A stretch of DNA of 28,815 bases from an uncultured Lachnospiraceae bacterium (GCA_910578795.1 CAJTSD010000046.1:1-28815), one strand, 5' to 3'; numbered from the stretch's first letter, positions 8,433 to 16,142 are shown. Numbers and translations are program-made. Notes: generated from the letters alone by a model not told the origin.

Positions 8433-9374
8433 GTGATTATCAGTGCAAGCCGCAGGACGGATATTCCGAACTACTATTCCGAATGGCTTTTGAATAGAAT
8501 AAAAGAAGGGTATGTGTATGTCCGCAATCCGATGAACCCGCGTCAGGTCAGCAAAATTGCGCTGTCCCCTGAGGTGGTGGACTGCATTGTGTTTTGGACG
8601 AAAAATCCAAAGCCGATGCTTGCAAAATTGGACTCGCTTAACGCATATACATATTATTTCCAGTTTACACTGACGGGATATGGCGCCGATATTGAGTGTG
8701 GATTGCCGGATAAAAAGCATGATATAATTCCGACCTTTCAGGAGTTGTCGCAAAAAATCGGCGCGCAGAGAGTCATTTGGCGGTATGATCCGATTTTGTT
8801 TACGGAAAACTATACACTCGAATACCATTTAAAGGCGTTTGGTGAAATTGCCGAACGGCTGCGCGGATATACGGAACAGTGTGTGATTAGCTTTGTCGAT
8901 ATTTACGCAAAAAATCAGAAGAATATGCAGGCATTGCGTATCCGTAGCCTGGAAGAAAGTGAGCTGACTGCGTTTGCCGCAAAAATTGCGCAGATTGCGC
9001 GCGAAAACGGCATGAAAGCCGCAAGCTGTGCGGAGGCGGTGGATTTGTCCGCCTGCGGGATTGCGCACAACTGCTGCATTGACAAAGATTTGATTGCGCA
9101 AATTACAGGCTGCAGGATTTGTGCGGATAAAGATAAAAACCAACGAAAAGAATGCGGTTGTATTGAGAGCATTGATATAGGAACCTACAACACCTGCCAA
9201 AACGGATGCCGCTATTGCTATGCAAACCATAGCCCCGAAAGCGTCGCGCAAAGCTGTCAGATGTACGACGAAAATTCCCCGATTTTGTGCGGACGCATCA
9301 CTGACGAGGATAAAATTACCGAGCGGATTGTAAAGTCTTTTAAGGAAAATCAGTTGACGGTTTGGGATTTATAG
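8433..9374 (+). CDS. DUF1848 family protein 1, C-terminal CX3CX2C cysteine motif
   Basis: 313 residues starting at GTG 8433, chosen because GGGGAGGAG (8416-8424) lies 8 nt before it and the promoter lies further up. The N-terminus VIISASRRTDIPNYYSEWLLNR is the DUF1848 signature, followed by CIVFWTKNPKPML, YYFQFTLTGYG and VIWRYDPI. The C-terminal end is cysteine-rich: CRICADKD, KECGCIESIDIGTYNTC and a C-x3-C-x2-C array at C255, C259 and C262 (CQNGCRYCYAN). That spacing is the same as the cluster-binding motif of radical-SAM enzymes, but here it lies at the C-terminus. The biochemical function of DUF1848 is not established. A paralogue is encoded at 14611-15528. The gene stands alone with its own promoter, 52 bp before gntR. 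Confidence 0.85.
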   Translation: MIISASRRTDIPNYYSEWLLNRIKEGYVYVRNPMNPRQVSKIALSPEVVDCIVFWTKNPKPMLAKLDSLNAYTYYFQFTLTGYGADIECGLPDKKHDIIPTFQELSQKIGAQRVIWRYDPILFTENYTLEYHLKAFGEIAERLRGYTEQCVISFVDIYAKNQKNMQALRIRSLEESELTAFAAKIAQIARENGMKAASCAEAVDLSACGIAHNCCIDKDLIAQITGCRICADKDKNQRKECGCIESIDIGTYNTCQNGCRYCYANHSPESVAQSCQMYDENSPILCGRITDEDKITERIVKSFKENQLTVWDL

Positions 9375-9426
9375 ATATTTATAAATATTGAAATAGAAAG
9401 GTTACAAACAGGAGGAACAAACGGCG

Positions 9427-10149
9427 ATGTATCAGTTTGAAAAGCTGGATAAAAAACTTTTAGGCGAACAGATTGAAGACGAGCTGATGAATTATATTTT
9501 GCAGGAGCCGGTTGAGGTCGGGCAGCGGATACCAAACGAATTTGAGCTTGCTGAGAGATTCGGCGTGGGGCGCAGTACCATCCGGGAGGCGGTCAAAGCA
9601 TTGGTGTCGAAAGGGATACTGGAGGTTAAGCGCGGTTCGGGCACATATGTCATCAGTACGAGCACAGCGGAGGACGACCCGCTTGGACTGTCCAAATTAC
9701 AGGATAAATATAAGCTTGCGCTGGAGCTGTTTGACGTGCGGCTGATGCTGGAGCCGGACATCGCGGCGCTTGCGGCAGAGAACGCGACGCCGGAGGAGCT
9801 GGAGCAGCTTAAAATTCTTTGTGATGAAACAGAACAGATGTATCTCAGCGGAAAAAATCATATTCCGAAGGACGTCGAATTTCACACATGCATCGCAAAA
9901 TGCAGTAAAAACCGTGTCGTGGAGACGCTCATTCCGCTGATTAATACGGCAGTGCTTACGTTTGCAAACCTGACGCACCGGACGTTGATGCAGGAAACGA
10001 TTGAAACGCACCGCGCGGTCGTCGAGGCGATTATGGAAAGAGATCCGGTGGGAGCGCGGTGTGCGATGATGATGCATTTGACTTATAATCGTCAGATGTT
10101 AAGGCGCAAGAATAAAGAGCATGAGAAAAAAAATGCGGAAAAGAAATAG
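9427..10149 (+). CDS. GntR-family regulator, FadR (FCD) subfamily
   Basis: 240 residues. The N-terminal winged helix-turn-helix (about 10-76) contains RIPNEFELAERFGVGRSTIR and the wing VKRGSGTYV. The C-terminal all-helical FCD domain (about 98-220) has the usual metal-binding set D149, H153 (EFHTCIA), H195 (ETHRAVV) and H217 (MMMHLTY). FCD regulators bind an organic or sugar acid and usually repress neighbouring catabolic genes. Here those are a GntP permease and an IlvD/Edd dehydratase, so a sugar acid is the likely ligand; gluconate itself is not proven. AGGAGGAAC lies ahead of the ATG. A lysine-rich tail follows the FCD domain. A TTGACG/TATTTA pair at about 9358-9381 could be its promoter but is weak. 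Confidence 0.88.
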   Translation: MYQFEKLDKKLLGEQIEDELMNYILQEPVEVGQRIPNEFELAERFGVGRSTIREAVKALVSKGILEVKRGSGTYVISTSTAEDDPLGLSKLQDKYKLALELFDVRLMLEPDIAALAAENATPEELEQLKILCDETEQMYLSGKNHIPKDVEFHTCIAKCSKNRVVETLIPLINTAVLTFANLTHRTLMQETIETHRAVVEAIMERDPVGARCAMMMHLTYNRQMLRRKNKEHEKKNAEKK

Positions 10150-10180
10150 AAAAAAACAAGAACATGTTGTAAAAATGCAC

Positions 10181-10220
10181 AAAAGAAGGCGGATAAAACG
10201 AGAAATCCCCTTCTTTTTTT
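10181..10220 (+). terminator. Probable terminator after the gntR-type gene
   Basis: AAAAGAAGG (10181-10189) pairs with CCTTCTTTT (10209-10217) around a 19-nt loop and runs into a T-tract. The large loop lowers confidence. Confidence 0.6.
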
Positions 10221-10259
10221 GTTGGGTTTTCCGAAAAAGAAAGAAAAACATCGGATGTA

Positions 10260-10288
10260 TTGACACAAATAGCCAAATAATATAGTAT
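10260..10288 (+). promoter_or_regulatory. Strong promoter for the gntP-ilvD operon
   Basis: TTGACA (10260-10265), a 17-bp spacer and TAGTAT (10283-10288) give a near-consensus housekeeping promoter. The transcript would have a leader of about 200 nt before gntP. An 11-bp palindrome, ACATCAGATGT (10351-10361), is a possible operator in that leader, but it does not match a classical FadR/GntR site. Confidence 0.72.
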
Positions 10289-10402
10289 TTTAATTACAAA
10301 ACATAATACGTCATATGAATATGGAAGAAAGTGAGGTAAATAAGATACATACATCAGATGTTTATGGCGTGTATAATTGTGCGGATTATGAAAGAAAATA
10401 AT

Positions 10403-10479
10403 GTGAAGAGATTTTTTAAGTCTGTAAAAGACGCAGCCAAGGTGAAACGGGATTCACCTATGAAAATCGAATACTTCAC
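10403..10479 (+). other. Structured leader element: three-way junction with AAAAGAC loop (stem-loop family copy 1)
   Basis: The outer stem is GTGAAG (10403-10408) with CTTCAC (10474-10479), then GATTTT with GAAAATC (10462-10468). Inside are two hairpins. The first, CTGT (10422-10425) and GCAG (10433-10436), carries the loop AAAAGAC (10426-10432). The second, AGGTGAA (10440-10446) and TTCACCT (10453-10459), carries the loop ACGGGA. The element ends 22 nt before the gntP ATG. The first inner hairpin and its flanks (TTAAG...CCAAG) match elements at 11878-11905, 18941-18967 and 20804-20848. It is not a tRNA: there is no T-loop consensus or CCA-stem geometry. It could be a cis-acting leader, a processing site or an RNA-protein binding site. 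Confidence 0.6.
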
Positions 10480-10501
10480 GTAAGAAAGCGAGGGTAAATT
10501 T

Positions 10502-11860
10502 ATGGGTTCAGAAACGGTTGCATTAAATCCAACAAGACTTGTCATTGCGGCAATTATCGGCTTGGTGATATTACTTGTTTTGATTATTAAGTTTAAAATT
10601 CAGGCGATGATTTCCATACTAATCGGCGCGATTTCGATTGGACTGATTGCGGGAATGCCTGCGGCTGACATTGTGACGGCGGTCAACGACGGTATCGGCA
10701 ATACGCTAAAGGGCATTGCGCTGCTGGTCGGTTTAGGCTCGATGTTCGGTGCGATTTTGGAAATATCGGGCGGCGCGCAGACGCTCGCGGTTACGATGGT
10801 GAAATGGTTCGGCGACAAAAAAGCGGCGTGGGCGCTTGGAATCACAGGCTTGGTTATTGCAATGCCTGTGTTCTTTGACGCAGGATTGATTATCTTAATT
10901 CCGCTTGCCTTTTCACTTGCAAAGCGGACGAAACGTTCTTCCTTGTTTTACGCAATTCCGCTTTTGGCAGGACTTGCCGTAGGGCATGCGTTTATTCCGC
11001 CGACACCGGGACCAATCCTTGTGGCGAACATGCTCAACGTTGATTTGGGTTGGGTGATTTTGGTCGGCATTTTCTGCGGAACATGCGCGATGATTGTTGC
11101 AGGACCGATTTGGGGCGCGATTTGCGGTAAAAAGTATCAGATTCCGGTTCCTGAGCATGTGGCAAATCAAGAGGACTTTGACGAGACAAAGCTGCCAAAC
11201 TTTTGGGCAATTGTTGGCATTATTCTGATACCGCTTGTATTGATTATCTTGGATTCCGTGACGGGCGTTGTGCCTGCGCTGAGTGGATTACAGCCAATTT
11301 TCGGATTTTTGGGTGAGCCGTTTGTAGCGCTTTTGATTGCAACGGTGGCGGCAATGCTGATTTTGGGACTTGGGCACGGTTACAGCACGGCAGAGCTCGA
11401 AAAGGTGATGACGAAATCACTTGAGCCGACTGGCTTAATCCTGCTTGTGACGGCGTGCGGCGGTGTGCTGCGTTATGTATTGCAGTATTCGGGACTTGGC
11501 GACGTGATTGGAAACGCGGTTGCTTCAATGTCGTTACCGATTGTTGTGCTTGCATTTATCGTGGCTGCGCTTGTGCGTATCTGCGTTGGTTCTTCAACGG
11601 TGGCGATGACAATGGCGGCAGGTATTATTGCGGCAATTCCGGGTATCGCGGAGCTTTCGCCTTTGTATCTTGCCTGCACGACGGCGGCAGTTGCGGGCGG
11701 TGCGACGGTTTGCTCACACTTTAATGATTCGGGATTTTGGCTTGTAAAATCACTGGTCGGCATGGATGAAAAAACAACCCTGAAAACATGGACGATTATG
11801 GAAACACTTGTCGGCGGTACGGGATTTGTTGTGGCATTGATTATTTCGTTTTTTGCATAA
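10502..11860 (+). CDS. gntP: GntP-family sugar-acid:H+ symporter
   Basis: A 452-residue, very hydrophobic protein with about 12-14 membrane segments, the usual size of GntP/GntT permeases. Family hallmarks include ALLVGLGSMFGAILEISGGA (about 73-92), the conserved VIAMPVFFDAGLIILIPL segment, AGLAVGHAFIPPTPGPI, and near the C-terminus VGSSTVAMTMAAG and CSHFNDSGFWLVKS. It should import gluconate or a related aldonate or hydroxy acid with protons. The ribosome site GCGAGGG precedes the ATG. It lies between the FadR/GntR regulator and the dehydratase gene, 144 bp before the latter, and is preceded and followed by members of the same stem-loop family. The exact substrate cannot be read from sequence. 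Confidence 0.9.
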   Translation: MGSETVALNPTRLVIAAIIGLVILLVLIIKFKIQAMISILIGAISIGLIAGMPAADIVTAVNDGIGNTLKGIALLVGLGSMFGAILEISGGAQTLAVTMVKWFGDKKAAWALGITGLVIAMPVFFDAGLIILIPLAFSLAKRTKRSSLFYAIPLLAGLAVGHAFIPPTPGPILVANMLNVDLGWVILVGIFCGTCAMIVAGPIWGAICGKKYQIPVPEHVANQEDFDETKLPNFWAIVGIILIPLVLIILDSVTGVVPALSGLQPIFGFLGEPFVALLIATVAAMLILGLGHGYSTAELEKVMTKSLEPTGLILLVTACGGVLRYVLQYSGLGDVIGNAVASMSLPIVVLAFIVAALVRICVGSSTVAMTMAAGIIAAIPGIAELSPLYLACTTAAVAGGATVCSHFNDSGFWLVKSLVGMDEKTTLKTWTIMETLVGGTGFVVALIISFFA

Positions 11861-11864
11861 CAAA

Positions 11865-11966
11865 GCGAAAAGAAAATCTAAGCTTGTAAAAGACACAAGC
11901 AAAGATTTTCTAAGTTTCGCTTAAAAGAACGCAAAACGAACAAGTTCGTTTAGGACAGCGTTCTTT
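11865..11966 (+). other. Tandem intra-operonic hairpins between gntP and ilvD-type genes (stem-loop family copy 2)
   Basis: Hairpin A runs 11865-11920: GCGAAA pairs with TTTCGC (11915-11920), AGAAAATCT (11871-11879) pairs perfectly with AGATTTTCT (11903-11911), and GCTTGT (11882-11887) pairs with ACAAGC (11895-11900) around the loop AAAAGAC (11888-11894). A three-base AAG bulge lies on the 3' side before TTTCGC. Hairpin B runs 11924-11966: AAAGAACGC pairs with GCGTTCTTT and encloses a small hairpin, AACGAAC/GTTCGTT. A TATAAT lies just downstream (11971-11976) without a good -35. There is no T-run after hairpin A, so it is not a typical terminator. Confidence 0.75.
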
Positions 11967-12004
11967 ACTATATAATATATGGGATAGAAAGGAAGGATTA
12001 GCAT

Positions 12005-13759
12005 ATGAGCAATTTGAAGAGTCAGGAAATGCGCAAGGTGGCGCCGGAGCTTGACCCGCTGCGGATTGGCACGGGTTGGACGCCGGAGGATTTGGCAAAA
12101 CCGCAGGTAATTATTGAGAGTACCTACGGCGACAGTCATCCCGGCAGCGGGCATTTGAATATTTTGGTGGAAGAAGTCAGAAAAGGCATCGCAGAGGCAG
12201 GCGGTTTCGGCGCGCGGTATTTCTGTACGGACATCTGCGACGGGGAAAGTCAGGGAACGGACGGCATTAATTTCAGCCTTGTCAGCCGTGAAATGATTGC
12301 AAACATGATTGAAATTCATGCAAACGCGACGCCGTTTGACGCAGGCGTATACCTTTCAAGCTGTGACAAGGGACTTCCCGCTAATCTCATGGGACTGGCG
12401 CGCGTCAATATTCCGGCGATTGTTGTTTCGGGCGGTACAATGAACGCAGGACCTGATATGCTGACGTTAGAGCAGCTTGGCATGTACAGCGCGAAGTTTC
12501 AGCGCGGTGAGATTGACGAGGAAAAGCTCAACTGGGCAAAGCATAACGCCTGCCCGAGCTGCGGTGCGTGCTCGTTTATCGGAACGGCGTCCACCATGCA
12601 GATTATGGCGGAGGCGCTTGGTCTTGCGCTGCCCGGCAGTGCGCTCATGCCTGCGACAAGCCCTGACCTGAAAACGTTTGCAAGAGAGGCAGGCAGACGT
12701 GCGGTGGAAATGGCACATTCGGAAAACATGCGGCCAAGCGATATTGTCACAATGGACAGCTTTGAGAATGCGATTTTGGTACACGCGGCGGTTTCGGGAA
12801 GCACGAACTGCCTGCTGCATATTCCGGCGATTGCACATGAGTTTGGGCTGGAGGTTACGGGCGATACGTTTGACCGCCTGCACCGCAATGCGAAATATCT
12901 TTTGGATGTGCGTCCGGCGGGACGCTGGCCGGCGGAGTGCTTCTATTATGCGGGCGGTGTTCCGGCGATTATGGAGGAAATCAAAGATGTGCTGCATTTG
13001 GATGTGATGACGGTAACGGGAAAAACGCTTGGTGAAAATTTGGAGGAGCTAAAGCGGAGTGGCTTTTATGAGCGGTGCGACAAGTGGCTGCAGGAGTTTA
13101 ACAAGCGTTACGGCTGCACGCTTACGAAAGAGGACATTATTCGTCCGCGCGATAAGGCGATTGGAACTGACGGCAGTATTGCGATTTTGCGCGGAAACCT
13201 TGCGCCGGAGGGGGCAGTTATCAAGCATACGGCATGTCCGAAGGAAATGTTCCGTGCCGTATTGCGCGCAAGACCGTTCGACAGCGAAGAGGAGTGTTTG
13301 GACGCGGTGTTAAAGCACAAGGTTGAAAAGGGCGACGCGGTGTTTATCCGTTACGAGGGTCCTAAAGGCAGCGGAATGCCGGAAATGTTTTACACGTCGG
13401 AGGCAATCAGCAGCGACAAGGAGCTTGGAAGGAGCATTGCGTTGATTACGGACGGGCGGTTTTCGGGTGCGTCTACCGGTCCGGTCATCGGACATTGCAG
13501 TCCCGAGGCGGCAGACGGCGGACCGATTGCGCTTGTCGAGGAAGGCGATTTGATTGAGATTGACGTGGTGGAGCGGAAGCTGAATATTATTGGCATTCAG
13601 GGAGAGCGCAAGTCGCCGGAGGAGATTGATAAGATTTTAACGGAGCGGAAAAAGAACTGGAAACCGCGCGAGATACGGTACAAAAGAGGCGCGCTGCGGT
13701 TGTTCAGCGAACACGCGGTGAGTCCGATGAAGGGGGCGTATTTGGCGTTTGAGGATTAG
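12005..13759 (+). CDS. IlvD/Edd-superfamily sugar-acid dehydratase with an unusual cysteine set
   Basis: 584 residues. Family motifs are GDSHPGSGHLN (42-52), TDICDGESQG (75-84), LVSRE, YLSSCDKGLPANLMG (C120), IPAIVVSGGTM, CPSCGACSFIGTASTMQ (C183, C186, C189), SGSTNCLLHIPAIA and the C-terminal TDGRFSGAS. The superfamily uses an Fe-S cluster and Mg2+ to dehydrate 2,3-dihydroxy acids; members include dihydroxy-acid, gluconate, arabinonate and xylonate dehydratases. The context of GntP permease and FadR-type regulator favours a sugar-acid substrate over branched-chain synthesis. The first cluster cysteine of the classical family (the C in PCNxHL) appears as glycine here (PGSGHL, G47), while the SCDK and GAC cysteines are kept. 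GGAAGG precedes the ATG. No KDG kinase or aldolase is in the window. Confidence 0.86.
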   Translation: MSNLKSQEMRKVAPELDPLRIGTGWTPEDLAKPQVIIESTYGDSHPGSGHLNILVEEVRKGIAEAGGFGARYFCTDICDGESQGTDGINFSLVSREMIANMIEIHANATPFDAGVYLSSCDKGLPANLMGLARVNIPAIVVSGGTMNAGPDMLTLEQLGMYSAKFQRGEIDEEKLNWAKHNACPSCGACSFIGTASTMQIMAEALGLALPGSALMPATSPDLKTFAREAGRRAVEMAHSENMRPSDIVTMDSFENAILVHAAVSGSTNCLLHIPAIAHEFGLEVTGDTFDRLHRNAKYLLDVRPAGRWPAECFYYAGGVPAIMEEIKDVLHLDVMTVTGKTLGENLEELKRSGFYERCDKWLQEFNKRYGCTLTKEDIIRPRDKAIGTDGSIAILRGNLAPEGAVIKHTACPKEMFRAVLRARPFDSEEECLDAVLKHKVEKGDAVFIRYEGPKGSGMPEMFYTSEAISSDKELGRSIALITDGRFSGASTGPVIGHCSPEAADGGPIALVEEGDLIEIDVVERKLNIIGIQGERKSPEEIDKILTERKKNWKPREIRYKRGALRLFSEHAVSPMKGAYLAFED

Positions 13760-13770
13760 ATAAATATGGA

Positions 13771-13820
13771 AAAGAGCCTGTGAGGTCGGCTTTAAAGGAG
13801 CGGAACTTGCAGGCTTTTTA
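13771..13820 (+). terminator. Terminator of the gntP-ilvD operon
   Basis: AGCCTG (13775-13780) pairs with CAGGCT (13810-13815), flanked by A-rich and T-rich tracts, ending in TTTTT. The loop is long (29 nt). Confidence 0.6.
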
Positions 13821-13859
13821 TGTATAGACCTGTGCTTACCGAATCGGGTAAAATTCCAA

Positions 13860-14108
13860 TCATTTGAAAAAACAGGGGTTCCTGTTTTTTTTATTTATTT
13901 GTTCAATCATCTTCTCAATTTCAGCCACCTTTTCCGCCGTAATGCGCTCGATTTCCTCCTGCGTGTGCGTATAGTAAAAGGAAGGCGGAAACGTTCCGAA
14001 ACAGCCTCCTCCCATAAAATACCAAATCTCGTCCATATTTTTCAGCTTTATTCGAAAACGAATCTCGTGGAATGCTTTTTTCAATAATCTTACAACAGTA
14101 TTCATCAT
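13860..14108 (-). CDS. Small uncharacterised protein
   Basis: An 82-residue protein on the minus strand. The start is supported by GAAAGGGA about 9 nt ahead of ATG 14108, with a second ATG directly after it. The N-terminal part is basic and amphipathic (RLLKKAFHEIRFRIKLKN). It is followed by an aromatic/glycine segment, EIWYFMGGGCFGTFPPSFYY, and a charged helix, TQEEIERITAEKVAEIEKMI. It has no signal peptide or membrane segment. I do not recognise a named domain, though the middle motif looks conserved rather than random. Its last codons overlap the A/T-tract hairpin at 13866-13890, which may terminate both this gene and transcripts arriving from the ilvD side. Confidence 0.6.
   Translation of the reverse strand: MMNTVVRLLKKAFHEIRFRIKLKNMDEIWYFMGGGCFGTFPPSFYYTHTQEEIERITAEKVAEIEKMIEQINKKNRNPCFFK
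13866..13892. terminator. Bidirectional terminator hairpin
   Basis: AAAAAACAGG (13867-13876) and CCTGTTTTTT (13881-13890) form a 10-bp stem with loop GGTT. T-runs exist on both strands, so it can serve converging transcripts. Confidence 0.75.
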
Positions 14109-14241
14109 AAAAGTGTCCCTTTCAATTTATTAATAGTGCAACTTCTTATCTGTAATTATTTACCTCTAATTTATTATAACTGATTTTTTAGAATTAAAAA
14201 AGATAAAATATACATATTATACAAGAAGGAGGGAAATTTGA

Positions 14242-14457
14242 TTGAAGGAACGCGGAACAATTGTCATTCATTTAAAGGAACTGATTATAAAAGCAGGTCT
14301 CAGTAAGAATAAGTTCTGCCAAAGAGCTGAGCTGCAACGGTCACAGTTAAACGGCTATATCAACAATACAATTACAAGACTTGACACAGATGTATTGGTT
14401 AGAATTTGTGATACACTGGATTGCTCCATATCTGATTTGCTGGAATACAAGCGTTGA
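14242..14457 (+). CDS. XRE/Cro-type helix-turn-helix regulator
   Basis: 71 residues from TTG 14242, supported by AAGGAGGG 8 nt before it. The whole protein is one HTH_XRE domain: HLKELIIKAGLSKNKFCQRA, LQRSQLNGYINNTITRLD, then VLVRICDTLDCSISDLLEY. It resembles the short chromosomal YozG-like regulators of Firmicutes. The target is unknown. It is divergent from the small minus-strand gene at 13860-14108, with 133 AT-rich bp between them, and 153 bp upstream of DUF1848 gene 2. Confidence 0.85.
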   Translation: MKERGTIVIHLKELIIKAGLSKNKFCQRAELQRSQLNGYINNTITRLDTDVLVRICDTLDCSISDLLEYKR

Positions 14458-14499
14458 AGAACAAAATGGGGATTAGATGGCAAAAGATTTGTTATATTT

Positions 14500-14536
14500 C
14501 ATATAAAGCATACATATTAACTGGGGAATTAAAACA
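14500..14536 (+). promoter_or_regulatory. Element shared with the nifS upstream region (copy 1)
   Basis: This stretch contains ATATAAAGCATA, ATTAACTGGGG and TTAAAACA in the same order and almost the same spacing as 17653-17688. About 30 of 37 aligned positions agree, with one gap. It lies about 75-110 bp before DUF1848 gene 2. It may be a protein-binding site, but its AT content means chance similarity must be tested. Confidence 0.4.
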
Positions 14537-14549
14537 TCTGCAGAGAGGA

Positions 14550-14579
14550 TTAATTCTATTAGAGTGGGTATAGTATAAT
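14550..14579 (+). promoter_or_regulatory. Candidate promoter of DUF1848 gene 2
   Basis: TTAATT (14550-14555), an 18-bp spacer and a perfect TATAAT (14574-14579) lie 31 bp before the ATG. Confidence 0.5.
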
Positions 14580-14610
14580 CCTGTAAAGAGCGAAAAAAGG
14601 AGAACTGCCA

Positions 14611-15528
14611 ATGATTATCAACACCGGCGGGCGCACCGATACCGTACAATATTACACCGAATGGCTGCTGAACCGTTTTGCGCAAGGGTATGTGCTCTCG
14701 CGCAACCCGTTGTTTCAAAACAAAGTTTCACGCTATGAACTGACGCCCGACAAGGTGGACTGCGTCGTCTTCTGCTCGAAAAATTATGAGCCGATACTTC
14801 CGCGCCTGCGGGAAATCACGGACCGTTTTCCGACCTATTTCCACTACACGATTACCGCATACGGAAAGGACGTTGAACCGAATGTGCCCGATATTGAGGA
14901 CAGCATGGAAACTTTGGTAAAGCTGTCGAAGCTGGTCGGAAAACAGCGCGTTGCGTGGCGGTATGACCCGGTTTTGCTGACAGAAACATATACAATAGAA
15001 CGGCATCTGAAAACCTTTGAACATATGGCAAAAACGCTTGCGCCATACATTGACCGCTGCATTTTTGGTTTTGTGGAAATGCACAAAAAACTGGAGCGCA
15101 ATATGCCGGAGCTTTTGCCGCTCTCGGAGCAGGAGAAGGACGTATTGGCACAAGGGCTTGGCGCTATTGCGGAGAAATACGGCATATTTATTCAGACCTG
15201 CGGAACAAACGGCGATTTTACGCAGTATGGCATTCAAAATTCGGGCTGCATGACGCTTGAGATGTTAGGCAAGGCGAACAATATTGCGTTTCGCAGCTTA
15301 AAGCACAAGGGAATGCGGGAGGGCTGCAGTTGCATTGAAACGCGGGATATTGGGGCGTACGATACCTGCATGAACGGGTGTAAATACTGCTATGCGAACA
15401 AAAATCCGCAAAAAGCGTTTGAAAATTATCCGCATCATGAAAAGGATTCGCCGCTGCTTCTCGGTGCGGTAAAACCGGATGATACGGTTGTGCAGGGGGC
15501 GCAGAAGTCATTTCGGAAAGCGGACTGA
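14611..15528 (+). CDS. DUF1848 family protein 2
   Basis: 305 residues; AAAGGAG lies 8 nt before the ATG. The N-terminus MIINTGGRTDTVQYYTEWLL parallels DUF1848 protein 1 at 8433-9374, as do CVVFCSKNYEPIL, YFHYTITAYGKDVEP and VAWRYDPVLL. The C-terminal cysteine region is kept: GCSCIETRDIGAYDTC with C253, C257 and C260 in CX3CX2C spacing (CMNGCKYCYAN). The CRICADKD cluster of protein 1 is absent. The two are diverged paralogues rather than a recent duplication. The function is unknown; the cysteine spacing suggests a bound Fe-S cluster. Its upstream region shares an element with that of the nifS Fe-S operon. Confidence 0.85.
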   Translation: MIINTGGRTDTVQYYTEWLLNRFAQGYVLSRNPLFQNKVSRYELTPDKVDCVVFCSKNYEPILPRLREITDRFPTYFHYTITAYGKDVEPNVPDIEDSMETLVKLSKLVGKQRVAWRYDPVLLTETYTIERHLKTFEHMAKTLAPYIDRCIFGFVEMHKKLERNMPELLPLSEQEKDVLAQGLGAIAEKYGIFIQTCGTNGDFTQYGIQNSGCMTLEMLGKANNIAFRSLKHKGMREGCSCIETRDIGAYDTCMNGCKYCYANKNPQKAFENYPHHEKDSPLLLGAVKPDDTVVQGAQKSFRKAD

Positions 15529-15544
15529 GCGGTTGGGAGCTTGT

Positions 15545-16141
15545 TTAATAATTAATACCGTTAATCCCCAATTCGCCGTTCGAAACGCTAAAGTTTATAT
15601 TTGCCGTCCCGCCGTCTGAAACGCTAAAGCCTGCCATGCTTGGCTGTAGATGCTCAATATCAGAATGCTCTACGGATTGCAAGAGTCCTTCCGTAAACAC
15701 TGTTTTAGCGCCAAGCTCTAGAAAATCTTCTTTGGTTGCTACCACGCCGACGTTCGGTAAACCCACATAAACCGGAAATACAGTCAGTTCAGCCAATGCC
15801 TCCAAATCTTTTTCGGCAGCAGCATTCTTAATTTTTTCGGCAAATTCCTTTGCCGCTCGGCTTTCAACTGCAAAATTATTCTCATAACCTTTTGTCTGTG
15901 CTGCTTTCGTTTCGGTTTTGGCTTCTGTTTCAGGCGTTTCTACGACAGTATCCTGTACTGCCTCTGTTGCGGTTTCTGTTTCAGGCGTTTCTACGACAGT
16001 ATCCTGTACTGTTTCCTGCAAGATACTACTCTGTGGAATATCCTGACGGGGGTGCCGGCTTTCACCGCACCCTGTCAAAATCGCTCCTGTCAAAACGAAG
16101 CTCAAAATTGTAATCGTGACATCTTTCATGTTTATTCTCAT
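15545..16141 (-). CDS. Lipoprotein, third gene of the sigma/anti-sigma operon
   Basis: 198 residues with a signal peptide and lipobox (AILTGC, lipidated C25). An acidic Thr/Glu-rich linker containing the repeat VQDTVVETPETE twice follows, then a C-terminal domain of about 110 residues beginning AKEFAEKIKNAAAEKDLEAL, of the kind seen in exported proteins with NTF2-like or DUF4878-like folds; I cannot name it surely. The ATG lies one base after the rsiV-like stop, and its ribosome site (AGGGGGAA) is inside the rsiV 3' end, so translation is coupled. Co-transcription with a lysozyme-type envelope-stress sigma pair suggests a role in surface protection, which is inference. Confidence 0.72.
   Translation of the reverse strand: MRINMKDVTITILSFVLTGAILTGCGESRHPRQDIPQSSILQETVQDTVVETPETETATEAVQDTVVETPETEAKTETKAAQTKGYENNFAVESRAAKEFAEKIKNAAAEKDLEALAELTVFPVYVGLPNVGVVATKEDFLELGAKTVFTEGLLQSVEHSDIEHLQPSMAGFSVSDGGTANINFSVSNGELGINGINY
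15923..16011. repeat. 38-bp perfect direct repeat, two copies
   Basis: Copies at 15923-15960 and 15974-16011, separated by 13 bp (51-bp period, 17 codons), encode the repeated linker VQDTVVETPETE of the lipoprotein. The repeat is in frame, so copy number can vary without breaking the gene. Confidence 0.9.
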
Positions 16142-16142
16142 T

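Noticed and set aside
8340..8828. Minus-strand ORFs antisense to the DUF1848, IlvD and CGS-family genes
   Set aside because: These are frame shadows: they overlap strongly supported genes fully and have no ribosome sites.
10403..10479. tRNA or tRNA-like gene (77 nt, closed acceptor-like stem)
   Set aside because: There is no T-loop GTTCRA at the right place, no proper D or anticodon arm, and only two inner hairpins.
15923..16011. CRISPR-like repeat
   Set aside because: There are only two copies, in frame within a lipoprotein linker, and the intervening sequence is too short for a spacer.
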